From Gnetum montanum (lineage: Eukaryota > Streptophyta > Gnetopsida > Gnetales > Gnetaceae), in contig MNCI01004704.1 of assembly GCA_015680685.1 (NCBI GenBank), positions 1-64,000 on the forward strand: 64,000 nucleotides of DNA, written 5' to 3'. Shown piece after piece: positions 12,001 to 24,014 of the stretch. The notes under the pieces are model-generated. The model ran no database searches and was not told the DNA's origin. It saw nothing but the letters and a program-made list of their open reading frames with translations. The translations under genes and the position numbers were made by a program. Every line of letters starts with the position of its first letter. The first letter of the stretch is position 1.

Positions 12001-12849
12001 TGATCAGTAGTGACTAGTCTCAACACCAAAACATATAAATCACAAGTGTACACAAGTGACCTAATCATAATTTGTCAACTAGTCTAATATGGTATCTAGG
12101 TAGTTAAGTGTATGATTGTAGATCATAGTCTTCCTAATTACACTCATGTGGGCCTAGTGCATATGCTTAAGTGTAATTGAGACACATGATCTTATTGTCA
12201 TTTGGGCCATAATAAAATATTATTAAAATATTAAAAATCTAAATTATTTGATTTAAGTGCAAAAAATAAATCTATTTTAGCCTAAGCCATGAGCATTCAT
12301 TCCTAGCTTGCCATATATCTCTTGAACTTACACTAACATTGTTGGATGACCAAGTGTATATTGCTATGCTACTAAGTGAAACATTGATGTGATTACCAAA
12401 TATTAACATATTTATACTTAAAATTGGTCATACTCATTCTGCATAATTGTTATGTACATAAACATAAATAATTAACAAAATGGCAAGGAAAGTAAATATT
12501 AACTAAGTTGCATTAGAAATTAAATTTCATTAAATGTAAATTTAAGTGATGTCAGAGTCTCGCAATGAACAAGAATTAATCTCGGTCTTATTGTTGTTCA
12601 TGGATGGTATCCAAGTACAATCCACTTGAATAAGCCTATGTACAATTTACTCAAATACACACTATGGGTACTCTTTAATAAATTCTAAATATTATGGAAA
12701 TAAACTACAAGACTTTAGCTCCAACTATGAACAAATAGTGTAGTTAATGTAGTAGGTGGGTAGTATCTAGAGACTTCACTATCCTTGGATACATCATATC
12801 TACAACATCATACAAAAGCCTATGACATTGTAGGTATGATGTTGTAGCA
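12001..12849 (-). repeat. Old degenerate Athila-like LTR, minus orientation
   Basis: The left edge TGATCAGTAGTGACTAG and following text align with the inner start of the other minus-strand LTRs, including the AACATATAAATCACAAG stretch, the chain of short segments mentioning a change in 'accaagtg', and the R/U5-like block with TTGAATAAG. The U3 end (about 12780-12849) has decayed CATCATA palindromes. It is more diverged than all other LTRs in the window. The right edge is approximate. Confidence 0.65.
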
Positions 12850-15300
12850 CATGTAAAAAATATTTACTCAAAAAATGTAAGAAATTTAGCATAATAAGCC
12901 GAATGAAAATATTACAAGAAAATTAGCCATGAAGGCTATGAAATTAGAAGAACAAGCTACATTGATGCAATAGTTCATTAGTTATTATAAAGTATCTAAG
13001 CCAACTTAGTGATGGATTGTTGAAGGAGTTTAGAGTGGCCCAACCCATGTAAGACTAAGGATAGTAATTCCTGAGAGTATCGGGAGTGTGTCGTGAGTCC
13101 ACAATACAAAGAATATGTTACAACAACATACAAGTTGTAGCACTACCAGAGGAAAGAAGTAATGCTAAAGAAACACAAGTTCTTATGAACTTAGCATAGC
13201 CTAACTTGAAGTAACAGTAAATCTAAAGATGATATTATGATATACTAGAACTAGAAAGAGTACTTTTTATAGACTATTGATGATAGTTCATGATGAGTAC
13301 TAAGTTATAAATTAGAACAATGTGAATCTATTCATCACTCTTTGGATTTGTAAGTAGTTAAGTAAGAGATATGGTCCTCATAACTGTAGGAAATATTATG
13401 AAGCACAATTATTATAAAGTGCAAAGTTATAATTACACTTTTAACTTATTTACATCTTAGTACATTAGAATTATCTAGTGGAGAGAAATAAAAGTAGAAC
13501 TCTAACATGATATCAAAGATAGTAATGAGTTGAAGAGGAAGTTAACAGATCATAATGTTAAGATACAAATTATATTAGGCATTATAAAAATCAATCAAAG
13601 CTTTATGATTATTACCAATGCTATTAATCAAATTATTAACTTGATATTCAAATGTAAAATAATTTAGTCATACAAATTTACTAATAAGACTTGAGCATCA
13701 CATTATAAAAGTTAGTTAGGTGGTTGTTACAAAATTTGATAAAAAATCAAGTAGACATCAAAGTTTGTAAAAATTTGCAAAAATCTTTGAAAATTCACCA
13801 ATGACAAGTTTTTGTGTTATCTCTAGTGGTGGTAGTTTTTTCAACTTTGGTTACTTCATTGTCACCTTTCATTTTATAGAAAATGCCTAAAGGGTGAATT
13901 AAAATTACTCATAATCAACCTATGGGTTTGTATGTAGTCAACATGTAATGTTTAGGCTTTAATTCTTGTATTTTCTACTTGTGCATGGCCATGCCCTCCT
14001 CATGGTCTCTTCTCCTTGGCTTGTGAAAGATATCCAATATTTGGGACTCATTTAGGCATCATCTACAATCTGCAAAGGATAAACATTAGTTTTGAAAATT
14101 CTCCCTTACTGTTTAACCCTATATGGCTTCTTTGTTATCTCAAAATTTGAAAAACTTGGCATCTAGGCTTAAGGTGATTGTAAAATAATGTTCCTAAGGC
14201 TTTGGGTTAACTATAATCATCACATTTAAAAGTTAAGTTGATTATTCTTACTATTAGTAACCTTAATGTTCAAAAATAAGCTATTAAAAGAATTTTTAAA
14301 AATCATGTCCTTCATCTCCATGAAGGATGATTTTTAACACTAGGAGCTTACATGTTTTCGAACATATGATATTAGAGGTCTAGTTTGTAAATGCATCAAA
14401 ATGTTGAAAATCATAAGGGCTAGAACTTTTAGGTTCTGAAATGGTCAAGAAATAGGAAATTTTAATATAAAATCATTAAAAATTAATTAAAATTCATGAG
14501 AAGTACTAAAAATATGTATGAATTTAGAGAAAATTTCCATGATTTCCTTGAAGATGTAAGGTTGGTTTAGAATCATGATTAATAATAGTCATGCAAGTGG
14601 ATCCTCCCCAAAGTAGGCTCCTATCCATAATGCCCTTGCATAATCACTTCTATAGGAATTTGCGGGCATCTTAAAAGTTAAATACATATCAGGTTTTGGT
14701 TCCAAACAACACACAACCACCTTATTTGGAATCCTATACTAAAATCACAAAATCCATAATTACAACATGCTAGTAGGTTAAAATGAAATAAGCAAGGATT
14801 GGAGTAGTGGGACATGAGGTTCTTTACTATGATCATAATAGATCCCATGTGTGATGCATGGTTAAAATGATCATTATATCTATCTATCAAAATTTTCAAA
14901 CCAAGTTCAACCACTACTAGTGACATTGCATTGCATCATCCAAGACCAACAACCATGGGACCAACTAGTCATCACATGAAGATATTATCACTTAATAAGA
15001 AAAATTTGAAAAAATATGTAGAGTTTTTAAGAATAATTAATCAAGCATTGGTGTTCAAGTTGTGACCTTTGGCCATTGGTTAGAGGAGCACCTTCAAGCA
15101 TAAATCACATGTTTCTCCAATCATATGGTGGAACTAGCCAAGGGATCATAAAAGTCATGGAAGTATCCTACCTTCAAGCATGGATGAAATGTATTTCCTA
15201 TGATATTTCAAAATTGATTTCTTTATGAATTAATTAATTAATTATGTTGTTACCCTTGCCATAGGACTACCTTCAAGAACACGTCACATGCTTATCTAGC
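12850..15300 (-). mobile_element. Post-integrase region of an old minus-strand Athila-like copy
   Basis: Mostly unreadable AT-rich sequence, but the block at 14575-14660 matches the conserved hairpin block of the other copies in minus orientation. This fixes the stretch as the region between integrase and 3' LTR (12001). There is no trace of the 3 kb extra reading frame. Between about 15300 and 16380 nothing further is recognised, so the integrase and RT appear deleted or decayed. Confidence 0.55.
14591..14641 (-). other. Conserved hairpin block in the post-integrase region (old copy)
   Basis: The plus strand has ATGCAAG at 14591-14597 and its inverted partner CTTGCAT at 14635-14641, around a purine/pyrimidine-rich loop with GATCCTCCCC. 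The same arms enclose a different loop in the copies at 38523-38575 and 49184-49236. Retention in this old copy is notable. Confidence 0.6.
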
Positions 15301-16385
15301 GACATAATAAGGAAACAGTTATTTTTAAATAATATTTCCTAAAGATTATAGAAACATAAGTGGTAGTGTATCAAGATGAGGCTAATGGGACCTAAGGTGG
15401 AGATCTAGAGAATCAACAAATCCCCTTGATGTTACATCTTTATTTATATCCTCTTGGTACTTCATCAAATCATAGTAGTCATGTGTTAATTTAAGTTTTT
15501 AATATAATAAGGACCACATTACTACCATGATAATGACTTCTTATTTATATAAATTATGTAATAGATAACATGATATTACTACCAGGTACAATAATTCTTT
15601 CTACAATTTGATATCATATAGAAAAATTCTAACCCATGATGTTGATTTCTACATTATGACTTGTAATATTATTTACAAAACATAGGAATTATTTGAAAAG
15701 CATAAAGTAAATGACTCAAGAAGATAGAAAATTATAAAGAAAGAAAAAATAACAAGAAATGGAAAACATGTTAAGAATTAGAAAATTTTGAAGAAATAGG
15801 AAAGTGAAAAAAGAATGGAAAAATGTTAAAAATAGAAAAATGATAAAAATTTATAAAACAAAAAGATGAAAGTAACCCTATTAGTTCTTAATTTAAGATA
15901 GAATATCTCCCCTAGTACTAAATTCATGTACAAAAATTCTAGAAAATGAACCACACATTCCATGGATAATGTACAATAGGTTTTCCATTTATTATCTTTA
16001 GTGATTTATGTTTTCACTTGGTAGCCTATTTAACATTGATGATAATAAGGTTTTAATCATTTGGAGATACCTATCTTAATGGAAGAACAGATATTTCTAT
16101 TTGATAGGGTCTAGATATATCTTTTGTTTTAGTTTTAATTTTTGTTTTCAATCTTCTTATTCATGACTTTCCTTTAGTATATACTTAGGACATAGGATGT
16201 CCTTTTGTAAGTTCTCTATTTGATTCATTTTCTTAGAATATGAGATGATAGGTGGATCAGATGTTTCCATGTATGTTTTGGACAATTTAACACTTTCATT
16301 TCTTAGCCACTAAGTATCTTTTAATTTAGTTGCTATTGTGTATACATGCTTTTGCATACACACTTGTTTTTCAAGTTTTTTGGGG

Positions 16386-17100
16386 GTTATTATACTAGTC
16401 ATTTTTATACTTTGGGGTTTCAGCCTACAAGTACATCCTTCATTATCCTTGTAAGTAATGCATGAAGTTTCCTATCTCTTTATAGTGTCATTTTTAGTCT
16501 ACTTGTGAATCCCCAAGAAGAGGTCTTAGATTCCTAGTTTAGCATTAATGATGCTAAGCCAAGCTCTCTCCATAATTATTAGGACTTCATTCTTACCACT
16601 CTACAAATTGATGAAAAGGAAATTTGCTAGATAAGATTGGCCACTAATCATGGTCATCATATCATCAACCTTTCCCAAAGGAACATTGATGGATAAATTT
16701 GCAAGCTTTAACTTGATATTGCTTTATTTAATCAAAGGTAGGTTCTAAGCCTTGTACATTTTATTTAAGATGAGGTTCATGTCTAAACTTAAGTCTAATA
16801 AAACCTTGCAAGATGTATTTTTGGCAATCTACAAGTAAATTAGAGAATTTCTTAGATCTATTCTCTTTCTTGGCAAAGCACATATTTTTATCTAATTAGT
16901 TACAACATGTATGAGCATGATAGTCTTTATCTTTTGTTCATGAGTGACAATGGCTATTACGTCTTACATAGGACTAGAAGGTATTATTTTTATAAGAAAG
17001 GAATGATACCATTTGAACTCTACACTGGTCCTAGTATGTTGGTAAGTCTACTAGTTTCCCTCATAGGTGTGGAAACTATCTTAAAGAAAGGGCACTTCTA
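16386..17100 (-). pseudogene. Protease-region fragment of the old minus-strand copy
   Basis: The text at 16500-16760 aligns with 5530-5760 (shared ATGATGCTAAGCCAAGCTCT and TTGCAAGCTTTAACTTGA-like segments), placing it at the protease end of gag-pol on the minus strand. It ends abruptly near 17100, where sequence character changes. Too decayed to locate catalytic residues. Confidence 0.5.
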
Positions 17101-18800
17101 AGGCTTGCACTCAAAGCTACTAGCACTATCTTCCACTTGTATGTTAATAATACAAGTGGTGCTATTCTATTAAGGTTATTGTTGGCACATTTTTCCATTC
17201 CATGGAACAGTGAGACTCTTGATTTGAAAACTAAAACTCATGGGGTTCAATTTTGTTTCACCCACATCCATACCTACCCACAAACACAGAGCCTGAGTCT
17301 GACCTTGAGCCTGCACCTGCCTTTGCTTTTTTGCAAAGGCATGACTAGCAATTGCTCCTTTTCATGGGTAGCAATTTGATGGTGGTATCAACATTATCAG
17401 CATCATCTATTTTGCATGTTACAGCTGTTGAATTATTTTGGGGGAACAATCAGATTCTAAACTAGGGTTATTATCTAAGAACAAGATGCAACAGTTCTAT
17501 TGCATTAACAGGAAGAAAAAAAAGAATTTGTTACAGGCGTAGGCGTGTTCCTGAGCAGAGGTTACTGTGTTGTTGCACCAACAATTCCCATGAAGAATTA
17601 AGCTCTGACCATGGCAAGGGGCAGCGCCATTGTTCCGAATACCATAGCTGCGTTGAGTTCATCGTGTTTAGACTGTGCGGATGGCTCAAATCGAAACAGA
17701 TGGTATTGTTTCTTGAAAAACATGAACTGCAGCAGAATTCAAGTAAAGACGAAGCCCTAGTTTTGGATTTGGATTCTCAGCAGCAATGGTATCTCAGGCG
17801 CCTTAGATGCCCGCGAACGACAAGGAAAGTGCCAGATGCCCTACTGCGACGCCTTCCGGTAGTGATTTCTTTGAAGATCGCATGCACACGCCGGTTCCGA
17901 GCTCTTTCAGATCTTTTGCAGACGCATATGCACAACTTTGAAGATTCAAATTTCTACGTTGTAAATAATGAGAACTGAATCCGCATAGCAAAGTATTTCT
18001 GTACAAGTTGAAATCCTTACTGTGACACAGTAATTACAGGCGCTTCAACAAGCAAAAAGGAGAATGAACGACAACAACAATGGTCCATTACATAAATCCT
18101 CGGCACAATAACAAAAACTAGAGCTTACTCTCTCTGTTAACCCTAATTGTGGTTTCAAGCTTCAAGCTTCACCAGTGCAGTGCATAGCACCTCTTTTTCT
18201 TTAGATTTCCTTCCACGGCAAGTGCCTCTCTTCTCCATTTCCGCTCCAGCGATGAAATCGCGTCACGAAGGGTTCGATTCGGCACAAGATCGTCTGCCAA
18301 AACATTCTTCTCTCCGCAAATGCACGCATGCTTGGACAAAACAAATCCTCATATGCATCCATCACAGAAACTGCAGAAGTAACATTTCCTGATCATAACG
18401 GCATCCCTCGTCACATGGCCGCACAAATGGCATAGAAATTTGGGGCTGCCAGATGCCCTGCTAAGAGCTTTTGTAGATGTGCACCGCGAGGAACTCGAAT
18501 TTGCACTGAGGAAAGCGATGCCATTTTGTAGTCACCTGAAAAAGCTTTCAAGTCCGGCATCTTTCGAGGCCGAGAACCCTAGTTCTGGCATTGTGCGATC
18601 GCTTACATTCGACGATGAAGAAGGAAGCAAAATCGGGCATGGTGTGGATGAGACAAGTTTAGGTGGAGCGGAGCATAAGCTGTGGAGATGGGCTACACAC
18701 AGGAAAAGCTATCGGGCAGTTAGTTTAACTGCATACTTACTGATAACTTTGGAAAATTATATTTTCTTTGTAAAATTATATTTTCTTTCATCGGCCATTA
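17101..18800. other. Low-copy, CpG-containing segment with possible gene remnants
   Basis: From about 17450 to 18750 the sequence has many intact CpGs (for example around 17820-17900 and 18240-18700), unlike every surrounding retroelement. It is not seen elsewhere in the window. Open frames include 17664-17978 and 18147-18392 on plus and a 43-codon frame ending near 17530 on minus; none has a recognisable domain. A TGCCAGATGCCCT motif occurs at about 17831 and 18448. It may be the remains of a host gene or promoter, but no identity can be given. Confidence 0.45.
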
Positions 18801-18805
18801 CTTAA
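18440..18805 (+). CDS. Unidentified open frame, 121 codons
   Basis: The frame reads MGLPDALLRAFVDVHREELE at its start and is fairly hydrophilic with acidic and basic clusters, then ends in an AT-rich hydrophobic tail from about codon 95. The tail overlaps a 20-bp tandem duplication (18752-18788) and looks like read-through into flanking repeat DNA. Codon 1-95 composition is GC-richer and gene-like. I do not recognise the protein. It may be an exon of a broken gene or chance coding in a CpG-preserved stretch. Confidence 0.25.
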   Translation: MGLPDALLRAFVDVHREELEFALRKAMPFCSHLKKLSSPASFEAENPSSGIVRSLTFDDEEGSKIGHGVDETSLGGAEHKLWRWATHRKSYRAVSLTAYLLITLENYIFFVKLYFLSSAIT

Positions 18806-18849
18806 ATCAATTGGTTTGAATATAATTTGGTATTTTGGTATTCAAATAT

Positions 18850-20285
18850 TGGACACCTTTATATAAAAATATATTCAAAGACAAAATTCATGGGATATTT
18901 ACCTAATGTCATATATGGACTGGACACTTGTCAGCTGCAACCTTTTTATCTCTTTGGTGGTTGAAACCATCCAAAATTGTTGTAACTTACCTAACTTGTT
19001 GGGAAAGGAACCTCCTAAGTTGTTGGGCAAGTAATATTCTAATTGGTTGGCCAAGTTACTTGGGAGAGAAGTTAGGTGAGATATTTTTAAATATGTAACT
19101 TCCCTACCTACCTTTGAACCCTATAAAAAGGCTTCAAGGGTCAAGGAGGAAGGGCACATATATCATCAACACTTAGGCTCTCACTCGGAGATTCTTGAGG
19201 TCTTGAGAAGAGCTTTGTAAAGAAATTGTGAACGATTGCTTGTAAGATGGCTTGCTAGAGTAAAGATTTCAGCCTCTTTGTCATGGTCTTGTGAGTTATG
19301 AATTTCATTTTTTGTTTTGTTTAAATTGTTTAGCTAGTGGTTTAGATAGTATCATCCTTGGCAAGTAATTTTGGGATTTTTAGATTGCTGTTACTGTTCT
19401 TGTTTCCCGATAGAAATTTCTATTAAAATTTTTCCATAGAAGCGCTTGTGTTTAAAAGCCTTAAGAGCATTTTAGTAGTAAATTTTGTTATTGTGCAATG
19501 TATAGGAACTGCTATTGGGATTTTTGTAAGAGAGCCTCTATTTGTGGTCACGCCGTTGAACAATTCAGTAGTTGAGAGGGTTCAGAAAATCTTTGGTATT
19601 TTGATGGGACTAGAATAGCTTCTTTTTATCTTTAAAGTGAATTTCCATGGTATTTCAATCAGAAATTGTCAAGTCTTTNTTTCTAATCATGTCACATTTA
19701 CATAAGTCTTGGACTCATGCCTTGAACCAAAATTTCATGCAAAAGAAAATATCTAGAAGATTTCCTTATTCATAAGGTAGTTATAGGCAACTCTATAATC
19801 AACTACTATTCAAGTGAAACTTCTTCTTAACCTTAGGGCTACTATAAATAGTAATGACAAAATCCATAGTCATGAGAGATGTCATCACCAAGGCAATAAT
19901 ACCCCTATTACTAGCTAGACCCTTGTGGGCACTATGTTCAATAACATGTTTCTTCCAATGGTCCTACTATCCATATGGCTACTCACTAGTACTACCCTTC
20001 CAAATACCATTAACCTATAATACCTCTTATGGGATCACCATTCTATGCCTCTTATCATATGTCACATTCTCCTCATCACTCTCACACTCTGCTCTCATTT
20101 ATGCCACTAGCAATATTTTAAGGAGAATTGTTAGGATAACTGTTGGTGACCGTTTGGGACGTGACCGCCAACGAGTGTCCTCGAACAGGATTTAGGTGCC
20201 TACTGGTCTCTGGCAACACCAAGGCCCAGATACCTCCAAATAAACTCAGTAGTTAATGTGAGTATGTGTGTGTGCTGTTGCGGCN
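18850..20285 (+). repeat. Tat-type LTR (about 1.4-1.5 kb), partly inverted by assembly
   Basis: Sequence 18900-19678 is the reverse complement of much of 30660-31330, so it is the same LTR in plus orientation (TATAAAAAG near 19123). The LTR end (20139-20284) is present but in the opposite orientation, between two N characters. Inverting the N-bounded block restores a normal LTR end, ACCAACA. The left edge is not clear; no primer site like that at 29955-29974 follows, so this is a solo or 3' LTR. Confidence 0.65.
19680..20284. other. Contig piece placed in the wrong orientation between two Ns
   Basis: An N stands at 19679 and another at 20285. Bases 19680-19975 are an inverted copy of 20286-20581, and 20139-20284 is an inverted LTR end. 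Both facts are explained if this block is one contig end placed backwards, whose outer part overlaps the following contig. Confidence 0.8.
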
Positions 20286-20581
20286 TATGGATAGTAGGAC
20301 CATTGGAAGAAACATGTTATTGAACATAGTGCCCACAAGGGTCTAGCTAGTAATAGGGGTATTATTGCCTTGGTGATGACATCTCTCATGACTATGGATT
20401 TTGTCATTACTATTTATAGTAGCCCTAAGGTTAAGAAGAAGTTTCACTTGAATAGTAGTTGATTATAGAGTTGCCTATAACTACCTTATGAATAAGGAAA
20501 TCTTCTAGATATTTTCTTTTGCATGAAATTTTGGTTCAAGGCATGAGTCCAAGACTTATGTAAATGTGACATGATTAGAAA

Positions 20582-22791
20582 AAAATTCTTTAGATGTTCA
20601 TATTGATAGATATTACATTCATCATCCTTCTTTAGATCTAAGTCTACAACACCTTCCACTGCTATAGGTTTTTCTTTTTATCAATAGGTGTCCCTATTAC
20701 AATGACAAAAAGTTTCAATGTTGGAAATCAAATAAATTCATGCAGAAAAATTTCACCTCAAGATCCATGGGTCTTAAAAGGATCTAAGATGCATTAGGTG
20801 CTATTTTCAATCACCTAATGACTTAATATATCTATTACAAGGATAAGAATAATGAAAACAAGTAATAACATGCGATTAATAGATCCAATGCTAGATCTTC
20901 GAGAAAATTGAGAGACAATATAGAAAATAATAGAAAATGTGGCCAAACATTGTAAAATTTTGTATTAATTTTAAGAAAACTACAAGTTTAGAGAGTACAT
21001 ATTTGCAAGCTTTAGTGGCTTTCAAAGTGTGAAACTGAAAATGTTCCACAAGTTCTTGTGAATTCATTGTTGAGGATCTAGTGCATGGGTGGGTAGGCTG
21101 TGTTTCATAGTTCTCCTAGATATGTCTAGCTTGCTAGATGTGATTTTGAATGGGAACTACAATAGGTTCTCAATGCTCATAGTGATTAACACTAAGGGAA
21201 AATTTTTTTGGGCTCTTAGATCTTTGGCTTCTTAATAGATTCAAAGTTTGAGAATCTTCAAAAGTCTAAAGGTCCCTAAAATTGGCATTGATTCTTAATT
21301 TTATTGGCCATGATTTGCTATTTTTGTGTTGACTTGGCTTGGGAAAGTTTCCCAACATTCTATACAACATTTTTAACCATTTACATTGGCTAGAAATGGT
21401 ATGTTTTTGACATCCATGAAAGAACTAATAAGTGTAGTGTTTTTGACATTTCATGCTAAAATTGGTAGTGTTTTTAACAATGTGAACTTAATTATGCTGG
21501 TTTGATGTAATCCACAACATTTTTAACATTTTGTGCCATGAATTATACTCTACACATTAAGAGTGCTCTAAGATTTTGAGGAAACAGGGTTAGAAGGTGA
21601 ATTTTCTAAAGGGAAATTAAGGCATTTATTTTTGCTCTTGAATTTGATCAAAATTACAATCAAAATTTGGCCACAAGGCTTCCTTGTTTACAAATAAATT
21701 TTGTTTGAGATGTTACATTAATCTCTCTTTGTTGATGTCTCTAGGATTGACTCAAAAGACATCAATAAAGAATGTGAAACAATGCCAACACTTCTCTCTT
21801 CACACTTGATTCTGTAACTATCAAATCATGCCAAGGAATACTCACAATGGTGAAGTAAGGTTAAAGTGGAATAATGATAATTTAGAGTGAGGTATTTTAA
21901 CTAAATTGTCTATTCAAAATTTGGTAAACTAGCTACAAATAATTTTATGTTTTGACATCATGATTATAGCATAGCAGTATGTTGATTTGCTAATGAGGGC
22001 TTTGCACTTTGTGCTTATTATACTGGTTACATGTGCTTAGATTTGAAGAAAATAGTGTTTTGGTATTGGCTACTTTGTCCACTTGGTTCATTTTTTTGAG
22101 CCATTAGTTTTCTTTGTTTTATGCTACTTTGACCTCTTGGATTTTTTGGCATTTCTCCCTCTCTTTTTTTTTATTTAAAGTGAAACCTTCTTTGGGTTTC
22201 AATGCCAAGGCCAAACTTTTGTTATCTCGCTAAATGGAGTGTTTGTAGATTTTAGTGAATAGATTGATGAAGCATGTCATAGGAGATGTTACATGACCAT
22301 GAAACAAGAATGTCATACATATATTTTCATCATTAGTAAGTTGTGAAAGGCTAAGGTTGATGCATGGTTATGGCTTCAAAAGAGTAGTGGAAATGATATA
22401 AGGAAAGCCTTGTTGGCATGGTTAAGCAAGCTAACTGAATCTCATGTATTGAGATCACATAGTAACTCATTATTGTAATGAATCATACCTTTGCAATGAT
22501 GCCAGGCTCATCCTATAAACACAACTTATAAAGAATAGGAAAATAGATCAAAGAAAAATTAGATTACAAGAAATAACATGAGACAATAAGAAAATGTTAT
22601 CCATCATGAGATACAATTAGTAGAACTTGAGAATGTTGTATTTCGTTTTGTAGATTTGTACAAAATTTGTAGCATTTTAAAACCAAAGAGAAGAGGTCAT
22701 GCATGCTCACTTGTTGCAAGTCACGAAGTTCATTAATGCCACATCCTTGTTTAAATCTGCAAACAAAGGCTAACAATCAGTAGGAGAAAAC
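20582..22791. other. Decayed repeat DNA without recognisable genes
   Basis: No domain could be read on either strand. Part of it (21370-21550) has the diffuse repeat wording GTGTTTTTGAC / CATTTTTAACA that also fills 43800-44370 and 57680-58150. This suggests that all three are pieces of one region split by later insertions. Confidence 0.45.
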
Positions 22792-22929
22792 AAGTTAAGA
22801 TTAGATATAATAAGGTTTAATATAGGAATGATTGATTGAGTTAGTCAATTCATTCCCATTCACATCTGCTATCTTAAATGCTCCATTGCCATAGGCTTTG
22901 GTGTTATCTTTTATGGCTTTGATGGTATC
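22792..22929 (-). pseudogene. Possible C-terminus of a gypsy polyprotein
   Basis: The minus strand reads GNGAFKIADVNGNELTNSIN followed by HSYIKPYYI and a stop. This resembles the usual gypsy integrase ending (G-x-F-x-I...GN...N-x-IN...IK-x-YY). The plus-strand 20.4 kb insertion begins five bases to the right, and minus-strand coding text resumes at 43330 on its other side, so the reading was interrupted by that insertion. Confidence 0.4.
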
Positions 22930-22934
22930 CTAGG

Positions 22935-23847
22935 TGATGAAGTGTCATTAGTCGATGTGTCGACTAGGTTGCGTATATGGGGCTGCGTATACACAGCTGC
23001 GTCGATGCAGCCCCGTCGATGTAGCCTCCCATGTGTCGACGTGGCCTTGTTTACACAAAGCCTATTCTGGCCTATAAATAAGAGGGCCTTCCACCTCATT
23101 TAGGTACCTTTCAGTTAGTTATAGCGAAGCTCTTGTAGTGTGTTCCTGTAGGAGATAGAATATTTTCCAAGTGCCCGCAACAGGTGTAAGAAAAGTGATC
23201 GGCTCTTTATTCGAGCATTGATGTATCTGAGCCCATTGGCATGACAACAATAAAGATGAACTATTCAAGAATTTCTTGTAGCACCTGGACTTAGCTATTT
23301 TATGCATTCAGTAGTTTAATATGTTTATGCTTTGTTAATTGCTTTAATAATTACTTAATTTTTTGTTATTATTATTTCAATCGCTATCGCTCATTCGTAG
23401 TTCGTAAAGGCCATAATATGACCATCTCGAATGTAAATCAAACACTTGGTAAACCCAATGATGCTTAACTTCTGGTAACCCAAAAGTGTTAGGAGATGCT
23501 TAGAACGTGCTCAGAAGATGGGATCAGATACTTAAGCTAGGAATAGTTAGAGTACAAGCTAGGATAATTATAGATTAGATAATAGTTTATTTCTTACTTT
23601 TCATACCTTAATTAGTCACCAAAAGATAAGTAAAAAGCTATAAAAATAATTAGCCTTAATCTCACTTAACCATCGCAAATAGAACATCACAAGTGAGATT
23701 AGGAAGGCAACGACCATTCTAACCCAAGATTTCGCTGGTTAGAGTCTGGTGTATGTTAAGTGCTTATAGTCTATGGAATTTGACTGAGTCACGTGTGAAC
23801 ACCAGTGATTTGTATGGTTGGGCATAGGGGTACCTAGCTGCTCATCA
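22935..23847 (+). repeat. 5' LTR of element C (913 bp)
   Basis: Runs from TGATGAAGTGTCATTAG to GCTGCTCATCA. The TATA box TATAAATA is at 23073-23080. The U3 is rich in GTATAC, GTCGAT and CATCGAC-like palindromes (22960-23045). It differs from its partner at 42425 mainly by C/T and G/A changes plus an insertion in the U3. Confidence 0.92.
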
Positions 23848-23869
23848 TTGGTGCCATTGCCAAGGATTG
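23848..23869 (+). other. Primer-binding site of element C, tRNA-Asp type
   Basis: Directly after the LTR the sequence reads TTGGTGCCATTGCCAAGGAT. It equals the plant tRNA-Asp complement with each CpG and some G residues changed by transition. It fixes the plus orientation. Confidence 0.85.
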
Positions 23870-24014
23870 TTAAGTCTTACATGCATCATCTAACCTTAGT
23901 GAAATTATCATTTAAGTTGTTGGAATGAACCCAGGATAGAAACATTTACACACACTAGGTGGATTAAAGTAAATAGTAAGGTACATTGTTTACATGGACC
24001 ATCTAACATCCAAT

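Noticed and set aside
19680-20581. Large inverted repeat resembling a MITE or hairpin element
   Set aside because: The arms meet at single Ns and the loop carries a misoriented LTR end; an inverted contig explains it fully.
23848-23869. A tRNA gene fragment
   Set aside because: Only the tRNA-Asp 3' complement is present, directly after an LTR; it is a primer-binding site.
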